DNA of 64,000 nt from assembly GCF_001298105.1 (NCBI RefSeq), contig NZ_LGJH01000135.1, positions 1 to 64,000 of the forward strand. Reading direction: 5' to 3'. The stretch's first letter is position 1, and each line of letters opens with the position of its first letter. A program made the position numbers and the translations under genes. Source of the stretch: Novosphingobium sp. ST904. Its GTDB lineage: Bacteria > Pseudomonadota > Alphaproteobacteria > Sphingomonadales > Sphingomonadaceae. Shown piece after piece: positions 63,859 through 64,000 of this stretch. The notes under the pieces were generated by a model. The model saw nothing but the letters and a program-made list of their open reading frames with translations. It was not told the origin of the DNA and did not search any database.

Positions 63859-64000
63859 CCAAGGCGACCATCCTCATCGTCGATGACGATGTCGCGAACA
63901 TCGAGATCATGAACGCCGTGCTCGAAGACGATTACGACGTCTGCTTCGCCATGTCGGGCGAGGAAGCGATCGAAACGGCGCGGACGGTGGACCCGGACCT
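63855..64000 (+). CDS. Response regulator, 5' end only (runs off the window)
   Basis: The first ~48 residues (MTKATILIVDDDVANIEIMN, AVLEDDYDVCFAMSGEEAIE) are the start of a receiver domain with the acidic cluster VDDD. GTG 63855 overlaps the hybrid kinase stop, so it is the likely partner of that kinase. The output domain lies beyond the window; after such starts GGDEF or HD-GYP outputs are frequent, but this cannot be seen. Confidence 0.88.
   Translation, partial: MTKATILIVDDDVANIEIMNAVLEDDYDVCFAMSGEEAIETARTVDPD

Overview
The window looks like a piece of a large secondary replicon (megaplasmid or chromid) of a sphingomonad alphaproteobacterium, most likely Novosphingobium or a close relative. 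The basis is high GC content, TonB-receptor/halogenase/GH3 carbohydrate loci, an RPA-type replication initiator with ParAB, and a Tad pilus operon of alphaproteobacterial type. No rRNA, tRNA or CRISPR array is visible.

Bases 1-21,200 hold a plant-polysaccharide (xylan/beta-glucan) utilisation region. It has the end of a GH115-like alpha-glucuronidase, a GPH-type sugar symporter, an IclR regulator, a GST, an NDH-2 dehydrogenase, two LacI regulators, two FucP/NagP-like sugar permeases, an amidohydrolase, a TonB-dependent receptor, a flavin-dependent halogenase and two secreted GH3 glycosidases. A 55-bp near-perfect palindrome with two LacI-type operators sits between the divergent permease/lacI pair and the receptor operon. 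At least five genes here are broken by single-base indels in C or G runs, which suggests uncorrected sequencing error or recent decay.

Bases 21,400-28,300 are the replicon core: a winged-helix protein of unknown role, an iteron origin (six direct copies with a mostly 22-bp period, plus one inverted copy), then repA, parB and parA on the minus strand. Three copies of a GTTTCCCCGGGGAAAC palindrome, two of them 18-bp, lie between parB and repA and inside repA, and are the likely parS sites.

Bases 28,300-40,000 are a mixed accessory region: a nucleotidyltransferase-fold protein behind a 13-bp inverted repeat, a diguanylate cyclase, a LysR-dgcN-dgcA D-glutamate catabolism set, a TpsB transporter with no visible exported partner, a 2OG-Fe(II) oxygenase, a prepilin peptidase whose frame runs into a passenger-poor autotransporter, and an orphan ParB paralogue.

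Bases 40,500-64,000 form a surface-attachment and signalling block. It starts with a collagen-like lipoprotein, a degenerate GGDEF-EAL protein, a PilZ-XRE gene split by a frameshift, a response regulator and two histidine kinases sharing an unusual phosphoacceptor motif. The Tad/Flp operon follows (cpaB, cpaC, cpaE, cpaF, tadB, tadC, tadD, tadG, flp, tadE and a prepilin-peptidase-like pseudoenzyme; no cpaD). It ends with a winged-helix response regulator, another diguanylate cyclase, a hybrid BarA-like kinase and the start of a response regulator. Together these suggest c-di-GMP and phosphorelay control of Tad-pilus adhesion encoded next to the replicon's own partition system.
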